Positions 9,251 through 19,107 of a stretch of DNA of 64,000 nt are shown here, in pieces. The position numbers and the translations under genes are program-made. The notes under the pieces were generated by a model. That model did not search any database, was not told the DNA's origin, and worked only from the letters and a program-made list of their open reading frames with translations. The first letter of the stretch is position 1. The number at the start of each line of letters is the position of its first letter. The stretch comes from Paraglaciecola algarum (GTDB taxonomy: Bacteria > Pseudomonadota > Gammaproteobacteria > Enterobacterales > Alteromonadaceae). Where the stretch lies: the NCBI RefSeq assembly GCF_021532655.1, contig NZ_JAKGAS010000003.1:248001-312000 (forward strand). Reading direction: 5' to 3'.

Positions 9251-11092
9251 TTACTCCAACCCAATAAACCCACCGGTTTGATGCTCCCACAGTTTGGCAT
9301 AAATCCCGCCTTTTTCTAGTAGTTCAGCGTGGGAGCCTGACTCTACGATACGGCCTTTATCTAATACCAAAAGGCGATCCATTTGTGCGATAGTAGATAA
9401 TCTATGAGCAATGGCCAACACAGTTTTGTTTTCCATCACTTTATTTAAACAATGTTGAATGGCCGCTTCAACTTCTGAATCAAGTGCAGAAGTCGCTTCG
9501 TCTAATATCAAAATTGGCGCATCTTTGAGCATGACTCTAGCAATAGCAATACGTTGTCTTTGACCACCGGATAACTTCACCCCACGCTCTCCAACGTGAG
9601 CATCGTATCCGGTACGATTTTGCAAGTCAGAAAGGCTTTGAATAAATTCATGTGATTCGGCTTGTTTAGCCGCTTTTAACATGTCTTCTTCGCTGGCATC
9701 TAAACGCCCATACAAAATATTTTCACGCACTGATCTATGTAACAAAGAAGTATCTTGCGTCACCATACTTATATTTGCTCGAAGCGACTCTTGCTGTACT
9801 TGGCTGATGTCTTGGCCATCTATTTTGATAGAGCCTGTTTGAATATCGTAAAAACGTAATAGCAAATTGACCAAAGTAGATTTACCGGCCCCAGAGCGAC
9901 CAACCAATCCTACTTTTTCACCTGGTTTAATTTGGATATTTAAATCTTTAAATACGGCAATGGGTAAATCACCCGCACCTTGATAAGCAAAGTTCACTTT
10001 ATCAAAGTGAATGCCGCCACCTTGCATGTTTAACTTTTTAGCTTCTGGCTGATCTTTTACTTCAACCGGCACAGACAAACTATTAATACCGTCTTGTACG
10101 GTTCCTATATTTTCAAATAAAGATGAGACTTCCCACATCACCCATTGAGACATGCCATTTAAGCGCAAACATAAGCTAATGGTAATAGCGATTTCGCCAG
10201 GGGTCACTAGCTCTAACATCCATAAATATATCGCTAAGGCACTGATACTAAAAACTAATAAAGCATTACTAAACCAAACACATCCGTAAAGCACTGTGGC
10301 TAAACGCATTTGTGGATAGACACTTTGTAAAAATCCATTCATGCCTTCTTTGGCATATTCTGCCTCACGGCTGGTGTGAGCAAATAACTTCACTGTGGTG
10401 ATATTGGTGTAGCTGTCAATCACTCGGCCAGTCATCATAGATCGTGCATCGGCTTGTTTTTGAGATACCCTTTTAAGTTTAGGGATCAGTACTCGTAAAA
10501 TAATTAAGTACACAATAAACCAAATAATTAGCGGAGCCGTTAGGCGCCAATCCGCGCTAAAAACTAAAAATAAAATACTGACAAAATACACACTCACGTA
10601 AACCATAATATCTAAGGTTTTCATCACGGTTTCACGCACGGCTAGTGCAGTTTGCATAACTTTAGTCGCGACACGACCAGCAAATTCATTTTGAAAATAC
10701 CCTAAGCTTTGGCCAATCACATATCTATGGGCTTGCCAGCGGATTTTCATGGGGAAATTTCCCATCAAACTTTGATGAGATACTAAAGACTGAGTGATCA
10801 CCAAGATTGGTAACACCACTAACACCAAAGCTCCCATCCAAATCAATTGGGTTCTGTTTTCAGCAAAAAAGGTTTGGCGATCACTAGCGGCTAACAAGTC
10901 CACCAACTGACCTAAAAATCCAAATAAAGAGACTTCGAGTGCGGCAATACAGGCTGCTAGTAGCGATACTGTAAAAATTGCCGGCCACATACCTTGAGTA
11001 TAATAACGACAAAAAGCCAAAAGAGTTTTTGGCGGTTGTGTTGGATGTTCAACCGGAAACGGATTGGTTAACCGCTCAAAAAATGAAAACAT
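9251..11092 (-). CDS. ABC exporter, fused membrane and ATPase domains
   Basis: This 613-residue half-transporter has six membrane segments in residues about 30-330 and a C-terminal ATPase with Walker A GRSGAGKST, signature LSGGQRQRIAIAR and Walker B LILDEATSALD. It resembles MsbA/MdlB-type and YP-type multidrug or lipid exporters that work as dimers in the inner membrane. The substrate is not evident. It is monocistronic, downstream of and co-oriented with the aldo/keto reductase gene, with a spacer of about 160 bases. Confidence 0.9.
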   Translation of the reverse strand: MFSFFERLTNPFPVEHPTQPPKTLLAFCRYYTQGMWPAIFTVSLLAACIAALEVSLFGFLGQLVDLLAASDRQTFFAENRTQLIWMGALVLVVLPILVITQSLVSHQSLMGNFPMKIRWQAHRYVIGQSLGYFQNEFAGRVATKVMQTALAVRETVMKTLDIMVYVSVYFVSILFLVFSADWRLTAPLIIWFIVYLIILRVLIPKLKRVSQKQADARSMMTGRVIDSYTNITTVKLFAHTSREAEYAKEGMNGFLQSVYPQMRLATVLYGCVWFSNALLVFSISALAIYLWMLELVTPGEIAITISLCLRLNGMSQWVMWEVSSLFENIGTVQDGINSLSVPVEVKDQPEAKKLNMQGGGIHFDKVNFAYQGAGDLPIAVFKDLNIQIKPGEKVGLVGRSGAGKSTLVNLLLRFYDIQTGSIKIDGQDISQVQQESLRANISMVTQDTSLLHRSVRENILYGRLDASEEDMLKAAKQAESHEFIQSLSDLQNRTGYDAHVGERGVKLSGGQRQRIAIARVMLKDAPILILDEATSALDSEVEAAIQHCLNKVMENKTVLAIAHRLSTIAQMDRLLVLDKGRIVESGSHAELLEKGGIYAKLWEHQTGGFIGLE

Positions 11093-11255
11093 AATAAATA
11101 AACAACAAGCAAAAAATTAGCTGCATATGATAACTCAACTAATCGTTTGCACCTGTTAAATTTCAATACTTTTTACTGACGGGGTTTAGCCAGCCATAAA
11201 CAAACCAATGAGGGGCATCACCAATCGTAAGGGCCAAAACATAAATAGCACTGCT

Positions 11256-12434
11256 TTATACAGACTCTATGTCTACTTTTCTGCCAACCGCTTTTAAATT
11301 ATCGACTATCATATCTACTGTTGTCATTTCCGATACACAAGCTGACAAGTTGGGATTTTGTAACGCCCACAAATAAGCTTTAGAAAATTTAGACATGGTT
11401 TGGTCTGGGATCGCTGTGTTTAACTTATCAAGGCGCCATTGTGGCTGATCTTTTAACCATAATAATTTAGCCACTTTCATGGCGACCATTCCAATGCCAG
11501 CTTCTTTGGCTTTATACATTAAATTTTCTAGTGCAGCGTGATTAGCAATATTGTAGGCAAACATAGTCACGTCGTAATAATCCACTTCAATAGCTTTAGC
11601 CAAATGCCCAGCTACATCGTTATGAAACGACACCGCTGATGCAAGTATCAATCCTTTTTGTTTAAACTCAACAAATAGCTCCTGAAGCACCTCGTCGTCC
11701 ATCATTTCAGGCATAGCAATACCATGAGGACAATGTAAAACATCCAGGTGATCGGTTTGTAATCGTTTGAGGGCACCTTCAAGTAACTTATAGGCATGTT
11801 GCTTAATTTTACCGCGCCACTCAGACTTAAAGCCATACTCTTGAAGCATCAGGTGCCGATAATAAGTCCTTGGAAATTGCGCTTCTTGGCCACCAAAATA
11901 ATTCATATGATAGCCAGGTTTCATAACCGAACGTTGCTCAATCATGGCATTGGCTTTTTTAACTAACGCGTCTTTTTTACCTTGAGGTAAGCCTTTTTCG
12001 ATCTCTCGAATAACCCTGTCGATATACCCATAATAAGCACTTAACTTAGTAGATAAAAAGACTTTGTCACGATTTCCTGACTTAGCAAAATAGTTGCCTA
12101 CAGTTGTCTCTACTTGCCCTTGGCTATAGGCAGCCGCTGTATCTATATAATTAATGCCTTTTTCGATGCCAAAATCCATGACTGAGTCATAAGAGTCACT
12201 AGTAAAAGGGAAAGTGCCAATCACCAACTCTGAGACCATCATACCAGTTCTGCCCATCATGCGATAAGCAATGCCAGCTTGTTTGTTGCGCCAAATAGGC
12301 TTTATTTGGTCTAGAGGTTTAGCTTGTTTAGGGGAACTTGTTCCAGCCAATGAGCTAGGTGCTAAAGTCAATCCTAATGATGCAGCAGCTGTCTTTTTAA
12401 AAAAATCTCTTCGAGAATTTATTGGCTTAGTCAT
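11256..12434 (-). CDS. Tat-exported aldo/keto reductase
   Basis: This 392-residue protein has a canonical Tat signal (SRRDFFKK, then a hydrophobic Ala/Leu stretch to about residue 30). The aldo/keto reductase barrel carries Asp and Tyr in DTAAAYSQG, Lys in STKLSAYYG and His in LDVLHCPHG, so the catalytic tetrad is complete. The enzyme should reduce or oxidise a carbonyl sugar or alcohol in the periplasm. It has a long insertion around 150-200 not usual in short AKRs. It is divergent from a GH43-like gene, which together with the nearby GMC operon suggests sugar-derivative chemistry. Confidence 0.85.
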   Translation of the reverse strand: MTKPINSRRDFFKKTAAASLGLTLAPSSLAGTSSPKQAKPLDQIKPIWRNKQAGIAYRMMGRTGMMVSELVIGTFPFTSDSYDSVMDFGIEKGINYIDTAAAYSQGQVETTVGNYFAKSGNRDKVFLSTKLSAYYGYIDRVIREIEKGLPQGKKDALVKKANAMIEQRSVMKPGYHMNYFGGQEAQFPRTYYRHLMLQEYGFKSEWRGKIKQHAYKLLEGALKRLQTDHLDVLHCPHGIAMPEMMDDEVLQELFVEFKQKGLILASAVSFHNDVAGHLAKAIEVDYYDVTMFAYNIANHAALENLMYKAKEAGIGMVAMKVAKLLWLKDQPQWRLDKLNTAIPDQTMSKFSKAYLWALQNPNLSACVSEMTTVDMIVDNLKAVGRKVDIESV

Positions 12435-12591
12435 GACGTAGTTCTCACTGACTTAATTATTGATAACTGTGTACTTAATACCGTAAACTATGTGCAATGC
12501 ATGATAAATAACACTTTTATAAAATTACTTATCGCATCGTATTTTACCAGTATACGAATTCAACTTGCTCGATACTATGGAACACTTATTA

Positions 12592-13689
12592 ATGAAAAGT
12601 AGTCAAAGAAATCCATTTGTTCACTGCCGTTTTACAAGTCTTGTTTTATCCCTAACCTTGTTACTAATTACCATGGCAGTGAAGGCAACAGACACCGACG
12701 ATTACAACTTGTCAGCAGCCATGCAACCGGTTGCCCAAGAAAATATTTTTCATGATGATGAATATTTCAACTGGGGTTCAACCATTGTTAAAGGCAAAGA
12801 TGGAAAATATCATTTGTTTTACGACCAAATGCCTAAAAAGCATGGTTTTTATTCTTGGTTAACCGATGGCATTGTATCTCGTGCTGTTTCTGATAGCCCA
12901 ACAGGGCCGTGGACAAAAGTTCAAGAAGTTATGGGTGGTAGAGGCGATGGTTATTGGGATCAATACACAGTGCATTGTACTAAAGTGTATGAATTTGACG
13001 GCAAATATTACCTTTATTATATGTCGACAAATTCAGGTATTACAGACTTAACCAAAGAGCAACTTCAAGAAGCACGTAGTTCTAATTGGAAGCCTGGTAA
13101 TCTGAGAAATATGCTGCGGTTAAATCAACGTATTGGGGTGGCGGTGGCTGATAATATCCAAGGACCGTGGAAACGCTTTGCCAGACCAGTATTTGAACCT
13201 CAATTACCTATTGCCAATCAGTCAAATAACGTGACTGTGACTAAGCGCCCTGAAGGTGACTATTTAATGGTTATTCGCGGTGATCAACCGGATCAAAAAC
13301 CCCATGAAATTATCCGAATGCAGGCTGCGTTATTAGCAGACAACCCGCTAGGCCCTTGGAAAATGCAACATAAGCCTGTGGTGATTAATTATAATTCAGA
13401 AGATCCGGAAGTTTGGTATGACGCCCAGCGTAAGCGTTATTATAACTTATATCATGCATTTGGTTATATGGGCATGTTAACCTCAACCGACGGTTTAAAT
13501 TGGCAAAGAGCCAAACACTATAAAGTGGCTGATAAAGAATATGTCACCACCACAGGTGAAACCGTGGAAGTTCATCGATATGAACGAATGGGCATATATT
13601 CTGAAAACGGTAAACCGCTGGTAATGACAGCAGGAATATTTTTGAAAAACGGTGATACCCACTCATTGTTTATTCCACTTAAACAATAG
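12592..13689 (+). CDS. Secreted GH43-like five-bladed beta-propeller protein
   Basis: This 365-residue product (from ATG 12592) has a signal peptide with a hydrophobic core SLVLSLTLLL and cleavage after about VKA. The mature part repeats the propeller pattern of glycosidase families 43/32/68: WGSTIVKGKDGKYHLFYD, DGKYYLYYMS, GPWKRFARP, DPEVWYD (segments quoted separately). Repeated SPTGPW/NPLGPW turns mark successive blades. It probably binds or cleaves an oligosaccharide. Upstream in-frame TTG 12565 and ATG 12577 exist, but ATG 12592 places the signal peptide best. The catalytic acidic residues cannot be assigned with certainty. Confidence 0.78.
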   Translation: MKSSQRNPFVHCRFTSLVLSLTLLLITMAVKATDTDDYNLSAAMQPVAQENIFHDDEYFNWGSTIVKGKDGKYHLFYDQMPKKHGFYSWLTDGIVSRAVSDSPTGPWTKVQEVMGGRGDGYWDQYTVHCTKVYEFDGKYYLYYMSTNSGITDLTKEQLQEARSSNWKPGNLRNMLRLNQRIGVAVADNIQGPWKRFARPVFEPQLPIANQSNNVTVTKRPEGDYLMVIRGDQPDQKPHEIIRMQAALLADNPLGPWKMQHKPVVINYNSEDPEVWYDAQRKRYYNLYHAFGYMGMLTSTDGLNWQRAKHYKVADKEYVTTTGETVEVHRYERMGIYSENGKPLVMTAGIFLKNGDTHSLFIPLKQ

Positions 13690-13724
13690 CCCAGTGCGCG
13701 AGTCAACTGCACTTAATAGCAGCT

Positions 13725-13752
13725 CAGAGATGGTGGCATTCAACCATCTCTG
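13725..13752 (+). terminator. Stem-loop between convergent genes
   Basis: A perfect 10-bp stem (CAGAGATGGT/ACCATCTCTG) encloses an 8-base loop, 36 bases after the GH43-like stop codon. The following T run is weak (CAATAAAACCTGTTTT), so termination efficiency is uncertain. It may serve both convergent transcripts. Confidence 0.65.
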
Positions 13753-13815
13753 ACAATAAAACCTGTTTTAAATACAGTGGGTAATTATTTTGCTGTAATT
13801 GGTATTAATTAAACA

Positions 13816-14229
13816 TTAAGAAAACTTACTCACAAACAACCCCAGCCAATACACACATATACCGATTTGAATTAGGAAAAATGCGAAGCGTATTTGCACC
13901 GCAAGTATGCTGGTTGAAATCAAATGAATACCAGCTTGGCCGATCCTCGCAGCTAATAACCACAATGCCAGCCCATCTGTGATCACAGCTGAATTGGTAG
14001 CTAGGGCTAAAAGTAATAAACCACCAATAAAGGGAAAACACTCTACTGCGTTTGCTTGTACACGAGTGAGCCTTTGACCAAAGTCTGGCACGTCAGAGCC
14101 ATCAGGCTTAAATCCATTGGCTTTTTTAGTTCTGTTTAAAACCAAAGAGGTGCGGTATATGCCCAAAAAAACCAGTAAAAATACAATTAGACCTATGTAA
14201 CTTAATAAAACAAAAATAGTGGTATTCAT
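13816..14229 (-). CDS. MAPEG family membrane protein
   Basis: This 137-residue inner-membrane protein has four predicted membrane segments and the MAPEG pattern: R-V-Q-A-N-A-V-E followed by F-P-F and a later ARIGQAGIHLIS segment. MAPEG proteins relate to microsomal glutathione S-transferases, but bacterial members are mostly uncharacterised. It lies next to, and on the same strand as, the export operon, with an 80-base gap, and may be read through from it. Confidence 0.85.
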   Translation of the reverse strand: MNTTIFVLLSYIGLIVFLLVFLGIYRTSLVLNRTKKANGFKPDGSDVPDFGQRLTRVQANAVECFPFIGGLLLLALATNSAVITDGLALWLLAARIGQAGIHLISTSILAVQIRFAFFLIQIGICVYWLGLFVSKFS

Positions 14230-14310
14230 AAAGCGCTCGACTCAGTTAAAAATACCACTTTAACTTATACAATTAATTAGGCCAATTAATTACGCCAACT
14301 AAAGGCTGGG

Positions 14311-16824
14311 TTAATCTCGCCTTAATGCTTTGATAGGGTTGGCTTTGGCTACATGAGCAGCGTTCCCCCCCACTGTGATCCATGCCAACAACAATAAAGC
14401 CAGTCCCACAGTAAAACACACAGGCAGCAACCACAGGCTATTAATACGATAAGAAAAAGACTCTAACCAAGTTAACATGAGGTAAACTGACACAGGCCAA
14501 GCAATCAGGTTTGCCATTAAAACTGGCTTTGAAAATTGCCAAACTAACAGTGCCACTATGTCTTTGATGTTTGCGCCCATGACCTTACGAATACCGATTT
14601 CACGGGTACGCCTTTCTGTGGTGTAAGCCGCTAATCCATACAAACCTAAACAGGCAATGACTATGGCTAACATTGAGAACGCTGAGAACATTTTCACTTG
14701 AATATTTTCTTCAGCATATTGGGCCTTCATCATTTGATCTAAAAACTGCAAATTAATAGGCTGCATAGGCACGTTGGTTTTCCAAACTTGTTCTACTTTT
14801 TCCATTAACTGACTCACATTTGAAGTGTTAAAAGACAAACTAGCCACCCTTAATCGATTAGGGTTCATAGAATATACAGTGGCACGCACGCCAAACTTAA
14901 TAGAACGAAAATAGATGTCTGGCACTACGCCAACAATGGTCATTAGATGTCCATTAGCCATGTTGGTGTCTAAGGTTTTACCAATAGCTTGTTGAGCTGA
15001 AGTGAATCCATATTTATCAATTGCGGTTTGATTTAAAATCACATTGGCGCGGCCTTTGTCCCCTTCTTTTCTGCCCTCAAATTGGATCATGTCGCTACCA
15101 AAGTCTAGGCTAAACAAGCGACCCGCAATAGGTTTCACCCCATAAGCTTCAAAAAAGTCGTAACCTATGTCATGGTAATTTAGCAATACAGAAGGATTTT
15201 CTCCGTTGACATGTTCACCATCAATTAAGGTGAAAGTGTTATTATTTTCATTGTCTTGAGTGGGCACTTCAGAAGAAAATACCACTGAATTTATCTCAGG
15301 TAATTTTAACAACTCATGTTTTAATCGATCACGGTTATCCCCAGCAGCCCTAACGTTGAGCACGAGTTTATCGTCACTGACATAACCCACATCTACAGAT
15401 TGGGCGTATAAGGTTTGGCCATATATCACAGCTGTGCACACCACTAATGCAATTGACGTGGCAAACTGCACTACCACTAAACCAGTACGTAAGTTGGATG
15501 CAGTGGAGGATTCTCCACCTTTACTTGAGCGTAATAGATCAGCCGGTAAAAAGCGGGATAAGAACATAGCAGGATAAATACCCGCACCTAATCCAATCAG
15601 TAAACCAATTACCAGCAAACTCGCGATTAGGCTTAAGTCGGTAAATAACGCCAGCTCTAATTGTCTACCTAAGGCTAAGTTATACAGAGGTAAAACAAGC
15701 TCAACTAAAATCAATGCTAGGATCATTGAAATAAATACAAGGGCAATGGCTTCACTTAAAAATTGCACTACAACCTGCGAACGACTAGCCCCTAACACTT
15801 TACGCATGGCAACTTCGCGAGCCCTGTGACTGACTCGAGCGGTAGACAAGTTCATAAAATTAATACAGGCAATCAACAATATTAAACAGGCGACTATAGT
15901 GAAGGTGACGATAAGGTTATGATCCCCCATAGGTGTAAGATCCCCCATATTGCCAGCATCTTGTTTGGCTTTAAGGTGTAGATCTTCAAGCTGCATGAGC
16001 TTGTGTTTCATGTTGTCGCTGATTTGCGCTCCCGGTGCGAGTTCGCCAACATTTTTTAAATACATATCGAGTAATGGGCTTTCGTTGTTTACCCAATAAG
16101 TGATGCGCTCTTGGAGTTGCTGTATGCTAGTACCCACACGCATTTTGAAGTAGGTATACACATTAACGCTGGTCCAAGTGTTTAAACCAGCATTGTTTTC
16201 AATAATTTTTGGATCGACATAGGCCAACATACCAAGCTCAAGGTGAGTTTCGTCTGGCAAGTTTTTTATCACCCCAGTGACAGGCACAGGTGATGGTTCG
16301 GGGCCTACACAACAAACAGTCATGATTTCACCTACCACATCTGTTTTGCCGAAATATTTTATGGCGATGTCTTCGGTGATAATCAGATCATAGGGTTTAG
16401 TAAATGAAGTTTGCGCTGAACCATGTACAAAGGGCAAATCGAATACATTAAAAAAACTGCCATCCACTAAGGTAATTTGTTCCGCTAAAGCACTTTCTTG
16501 TTTACGCACCGTGGCGCCAAAATGAATTAATCTCACCCCCTCTTCCACTTCATTAGACGCATAATCTCTAATCGCCTCCATCATGTTGCCAGCAGAACGT
16601 ACAGTTTCAAAAGGAGGGTTACCGCTAACGTAATAAGCCGAATGCATACGTACAATACGTTCACTATCGGGCAACCATTTGTCGAAGCCAGTCTCTTCTC
16701 GCACAAACAACATAATTAAAATACAGCTCATTAACCCTAAAGCTAAACCAGCAATATTGATCACCGAAAACATGCCATTTTTTATAATGTTTCGCCAAGC
16801 AGTGATTAAATAATTTTTAAACAT
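14311..16824 (-). CDS. MacB-like ABC transporter permease (FtsX domains)
   Basis: This 837-residue inner-membrane permease has a first membrane helix at about 20-42, a large periplasmic MacB-core domain, an FtsX triplet at about 295-430, a second periplasmic domain at about 450-680 and a final FtsX triplet with the RTREIGIRKVMGA motif near 735. The double-FtsX layout matches macrolide/antimicrobial-peptide type exporters whose ATPase is a separate gene. That ATPase gene is 27 bases upstream and the adaptor gene precedes it. It is probably a mechanotransmission efflux or lipoprotein/peptide exporter; the substrate is unknown. Confidence 0.9.
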   Translation of the reverse strand: MFKNYLITAWRNIIKNGMFSVINIAGLALGLMSCILIMLFVREETGFDKWLPDSERIVRMHSAYYVSGNPPFETVRSAGNMMEAIRDYASNEVEEGVRLIHFGATVRKQESALAEQITLVDGSFFNVFDLPFVHGSAQTSFTKPYDLIITEDIAIKYFGKTDVVGEIMTVCCVGPEPSPVPVTGVIKNLPDETHLELGMLAYVDPKIIENNAGLNTWTSVNVYTYFKMRVGTSIQQLQERITYWVNNESPLLDMYLKNVGELAPGAQISDNMKHKLMQLEDLHLKAKQDAGNMGDLTPMGDHNLIVTFTIVACLILLIACINFMNLSTARVSHRAREVAMRKVLGASRSQVVVQFLSEAIALVFISMILALILVELVLPLYNLALGRQLELALFTDLSLIASLLVIGLLIGLGAGIYPAMFLSRFLPADLLRSSKGGESSTASNLRTGLVVVQFATSIALVVCTAVIYGQTLYAQSVDVGYVSDDKLVLNVRAAGDNRDRLKHELLKLPEINSVVFSSEVPTQDNENNNTFTLIDGEHVNGENPSVLLNYHDIGYDFFEAYGVKPIAGRLFSLDFGSDMIQFEGRKEGDKGRANVILNQTAIDKYGFTSAQQAIGKTLDTNMANGHLMTIVGVVPDIYFRSIKFGVRATVYSMNPNRLRVASLSFNTSNVSQLMEKVEQVWKTNVPMQPINLQFLDQMMKAQYAEENIQVKMFSAFSMLAIVIACLGLYGLAAYTTERRTREIGIRKVMGANIKDIVALLVWQFSKPVLMANLIAWPVSVYLMLTWLESFSYRINSLWLLPVCFTVGLALLLLAWITVGGNAAHVAKANPIKALRRD

Positions 16825-16851
16825 AATTTTTTCTCGTATTTTGGCTTCAAT

Positions 16852-17532
16852 CTATGCGGCGCGTACACTTTCTGTAACAACTTTACCGTCAAATAAGTTG
16901 ATAGTGCGGTTAGCAAAATCAGCATGAGCCGGGCTATGAGTCACCATCACAATTGTGGTGCCTTTGTCGTTTAAAGTACGCAACATCTCCATCACTTCAT
17001 GACCATGAGTACTGTCTAAATTACCGGTAGGTTCATCTGCTAAAATCAAACCTTGGTTTCCTACTACCGCCCTTGCCACTGCCACTCTTTGTTGCTGTCC
17101 ACCTGAAAGCTGACTAGGCATGTGTTTCGCTCTATGGGCAATGCCTACCATATCCATCACTTCATCTACTTTTTCTTTGCGTTCTGAGGCAGGAATATTG
17201 TGATACAACAAAGCCAACTCGATGTTTTCGGCAACTGTTAGTTCTTCGATAAGATTGAAGTTCTGAAAGATAAAACCAATGTGGTGTTTACGTATAACCG
17301 CTAATTGTTTCTCTGAATAACCCGAAATCTGTTCATCATTAAAATAGTATTGGCCGTCACTAGGTGAGTCCAACATACCAATTAGGTTTAATAAGGTAGA
17401 TTTTCCACAACCCGACGGCCCCATGATGGCCACAAATTCGCCTTGACCAATTTCAATATTCACGTTGTTTAAGGCCACGGTTTCTACATCATCTGTACGG
17501 TAAATTCTGGATAAATTGTGTAATTTCAACAT
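16852..17532 (-). CDS. ABC transporter ATPase, MacB/LolD type
   Basis: This 226-residue cytosolic ATPase has Walker A GPSGCGKST (about 38-46), signature LSGGQQQRVAVAR and Walker B LILADEPTGNLDS, the last being typical of the LolD/MacB/FtsE group. It powers the FtsX-like permease encoded 27 bases downstream. It is the second gene of the adaptor-ATPase-permease operon. Confidence 0.92.
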   Translation of the reverse strand: MLKLHNLSRIYRTDDVETVALNNVNIEIGQGEFVAIMGPSGCGKSTLLNLIGMLDSPSDGQYYFNDEQISGYSEKQLAVIRKHHIGFIFQNFNLIEELTVAENIELALLYHNIPASERKEKVDEVMDMVGIAHRAKHMPSQLSGGQQQRVAVARAVVGNQGLILADEPTGNLDSTHGHEVMEMLRTLNDKGTTIVMVTHSPAHADFANRTINLFDGKVVTESVRAA

Positions 17533-17565
17533 GTGTGCTGTCCTTCTAAATACTGTTGTAAAAAA

Positions 17566-18903
17566 TTAATTAAGTTTAAGTACTGTCATATCTTGGTAAC
17601 TGGTATAAGGGCTAGTGATCACTTGTTCACCTTCATCTAAGCCTTCAATCACTTCAATAAAACGACTATTTCGTCGCCCCAACCTGACGTTTCGTTTTAC
17701 CGCTTGCTTGCCATCTTGAGTGACCACAAACAACCAGTTGCCGCCAGTGTCTTGATAGAATGCGCCATTAGGGATCAACAAGGCTTGAGAGGCATCGCCT
17801 AAAGTTAACTTGGTTTGAATACTCTGGCCGCGACGAATATCGCTGGGTTGCTGAGCTACAAATTTAAAATCCACTTCAAACTGACCATTTTGCACATGTG
17901 GATAAATTTTCGAGACCACTAAGTCATAATCTTGATACTTGGCACTTTGCCCGATATCCACTCGTCCTAAGTAAAACTCGTCAATATAAGCTGTAACTTT
18001 GTAATCGTTTGGTGTATCTATTTGACCTAATCTTTCGCCCTTACCGATACTTTGTCCTACCTCAATATTAAAGCCCGACAAGGTGCCATTCACTGGTGAT
18101 TTAACATTCATGTTGTCGAGGTTTTGTCTAGAAATGGCTAAGTTACCTTCTAAACGTTTAGTGGTGTCTTTTAGAAATATCAATTGCTCTTCTTGCATCT
18201 TGGTATCAGACTTTTGACTTTCTAGGGTCAAGGCTAATCGGCTTTGGTACCAGGCTAACGTATCGCGAGTATCGTCAAAGGCAGATTGACTTACAGCCCC
18301 TGTTGCCACTAAGGCTTGCTCTCTGGTTAACTGCCTAGTTAACAACTTTATTTGATATCTAATATCGACCAAATTACGTTTATGTTGTAAGCGGTTTTGT
18401 TCAAGGTTCAACTCTATACTGCGCATATTATTCAGTTGTTCGGCCACTCGCGCTTCATTTCCTAGTACACTAAGTTGTAGCGAAGCGTTAGATAACTCCA
18501 CAATTAAATTGCCGGCTTGTAACGTGCTGCCATCTTCAACGAACACCCGCTCAACTCGGCCACCTTCCACTGCATCTAAGTACACGGTTTTGGCTGGGGT
18601 AATGCGCCCTCGTACCGGAATAAAGTCTTCAAAAGTACCTGCTGCCACGGTCGAAGTAGCAATGCGCTCTGGGTCAATCAATAAGGCTTTGCCTGTTGGT
18701 TGCTTAAAAAACCAATATAAAACCACTAAAGCTAAAATAACGACTAAAGGCCAGATGATCTTTTTCACAGGACTGGTTTTTGTCGCCACTTTACGATCCA
18801 TGCCTGAACCTGAAACCGCCGCCCCTGATGCTGAACTCTTGCCAAGTGGTGTAACACTTACCTTTTCCACTGAATGTAACTTGTCTGTGTTATGTGATTT
18901 CAA
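17566..18903 (-). CDS. HlyD-family periplasmic adaptor (membrane fusion) protein
   Basis: This 445-residue protein has a cytosolic Ser/Gly-rich N-terminus of about 45 residues and one membrane helix (IWPLVVILALVVLYWFF). A lipoyl/barrel region (VEDGSTLQAGNLIVEL and VKSPVNGTLSGF, quoted separately) flanks a long coiled-coil hairpin at about 150-270. It bridges the inner-membrane ABC pair to an outer-membrane channel, which is not encoded here. It is first in the operon, ending 33 bases before the ATPase gene. A sigma-54-like promoter lies 67-82 bases upstream of its start. Confidence 0.9.
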   Translation of the reverse strand: MKSHNTDKLHSVEKVSVTPLGKSSASGAAVSGSGMDRKVATKTSPVKKIIWPLVVILALVVLYWFFKQPTGKALLIDPERIATSTVAAGTFEDFIPVRGRITPAKTVYLDAVEGGRVERVFVEDGSTLQAGNLIVELSNASLQLSVLGNEARVAEQLNNMRSIELNLEQNRLQHKRNLVDIRYQIKLLTRQLTREQALVATGAVSQSAFDDTRDTLAWYQSRLALTLESQKSDTKMQEEQLIFLKDTTKRLEGNLAISRQNLDNMNVKSPVNGTLSGFNIEVGQSIGKGERLGQIDTPNDYKVTAYIDEFYLGRVDIGQSAKYQDYDLVVSKIYPHVQNGQFEVDFKFVAQQPSDIRRGQSIQTKLTLGDASQALLIPNGAFYQDTGGNWLFVVTQDGKQAVKRNVRLGRRNSRFIEVIEGLDEGEQVITSPYTSYQDMTVLKLN

Positions 18904-18969
18904 TGTTACTAACCTTACAAAGATTTAAACTGACGCTTGTTTAGTAAAACTACTACTCGTAATGCCTTT

Positions 18970-18985
18970 TACAAGTATCGTTCCA
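18970..18985 (-). promoter_or_regulatory. Candidate sigma-54 promoter of the efflux operon
   Basis: Read on the minus strand the site is TGGAACG-N4-TTGTA. It matches the TGGCACG-N4-TTGCA consensus except at the fourth base and at the last base of the -12 GC (GT here). The GG-to-G spacing is correct. The start site would fall near 18959, giving a leader of about 56 bases. The divergent sigma-54 activator gene and the paired dyads at 19048-19084 support the call. Confidence 0.62.
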
Positions 18986-19047
18986 CTTCTTACCTCATTG
19001 TTTTTATTAACTTTTATTTAAACCATCTGAATAAACACCAATTAAAC

Positions 19048-19084
19048 TGTACGAATATGAACACTAGGTGTACGATATTCAACA
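19048..19084. promoter_or_regulatory. Paired TGT-N10-ACA dyads, candidate activator binding sites
   Basis: Two tandem copies, 19048-19063 and 19069-19084, share 16 of 21 positions at a 21-bp period, and each has the dyad TGT-N10-ACA. The period equals two DNA turns, so bound dimers would sit on one face. They lie about 97 and 118 bases upstream of the predicted efflux start site, a normal distance for an enhancer, and 24-60 bases upstream of the regulator start codon. Confidence 0.6.
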
Positions 19085-19107
19085 CTTGGTATTGAGAGCA
19101 GGCATAC

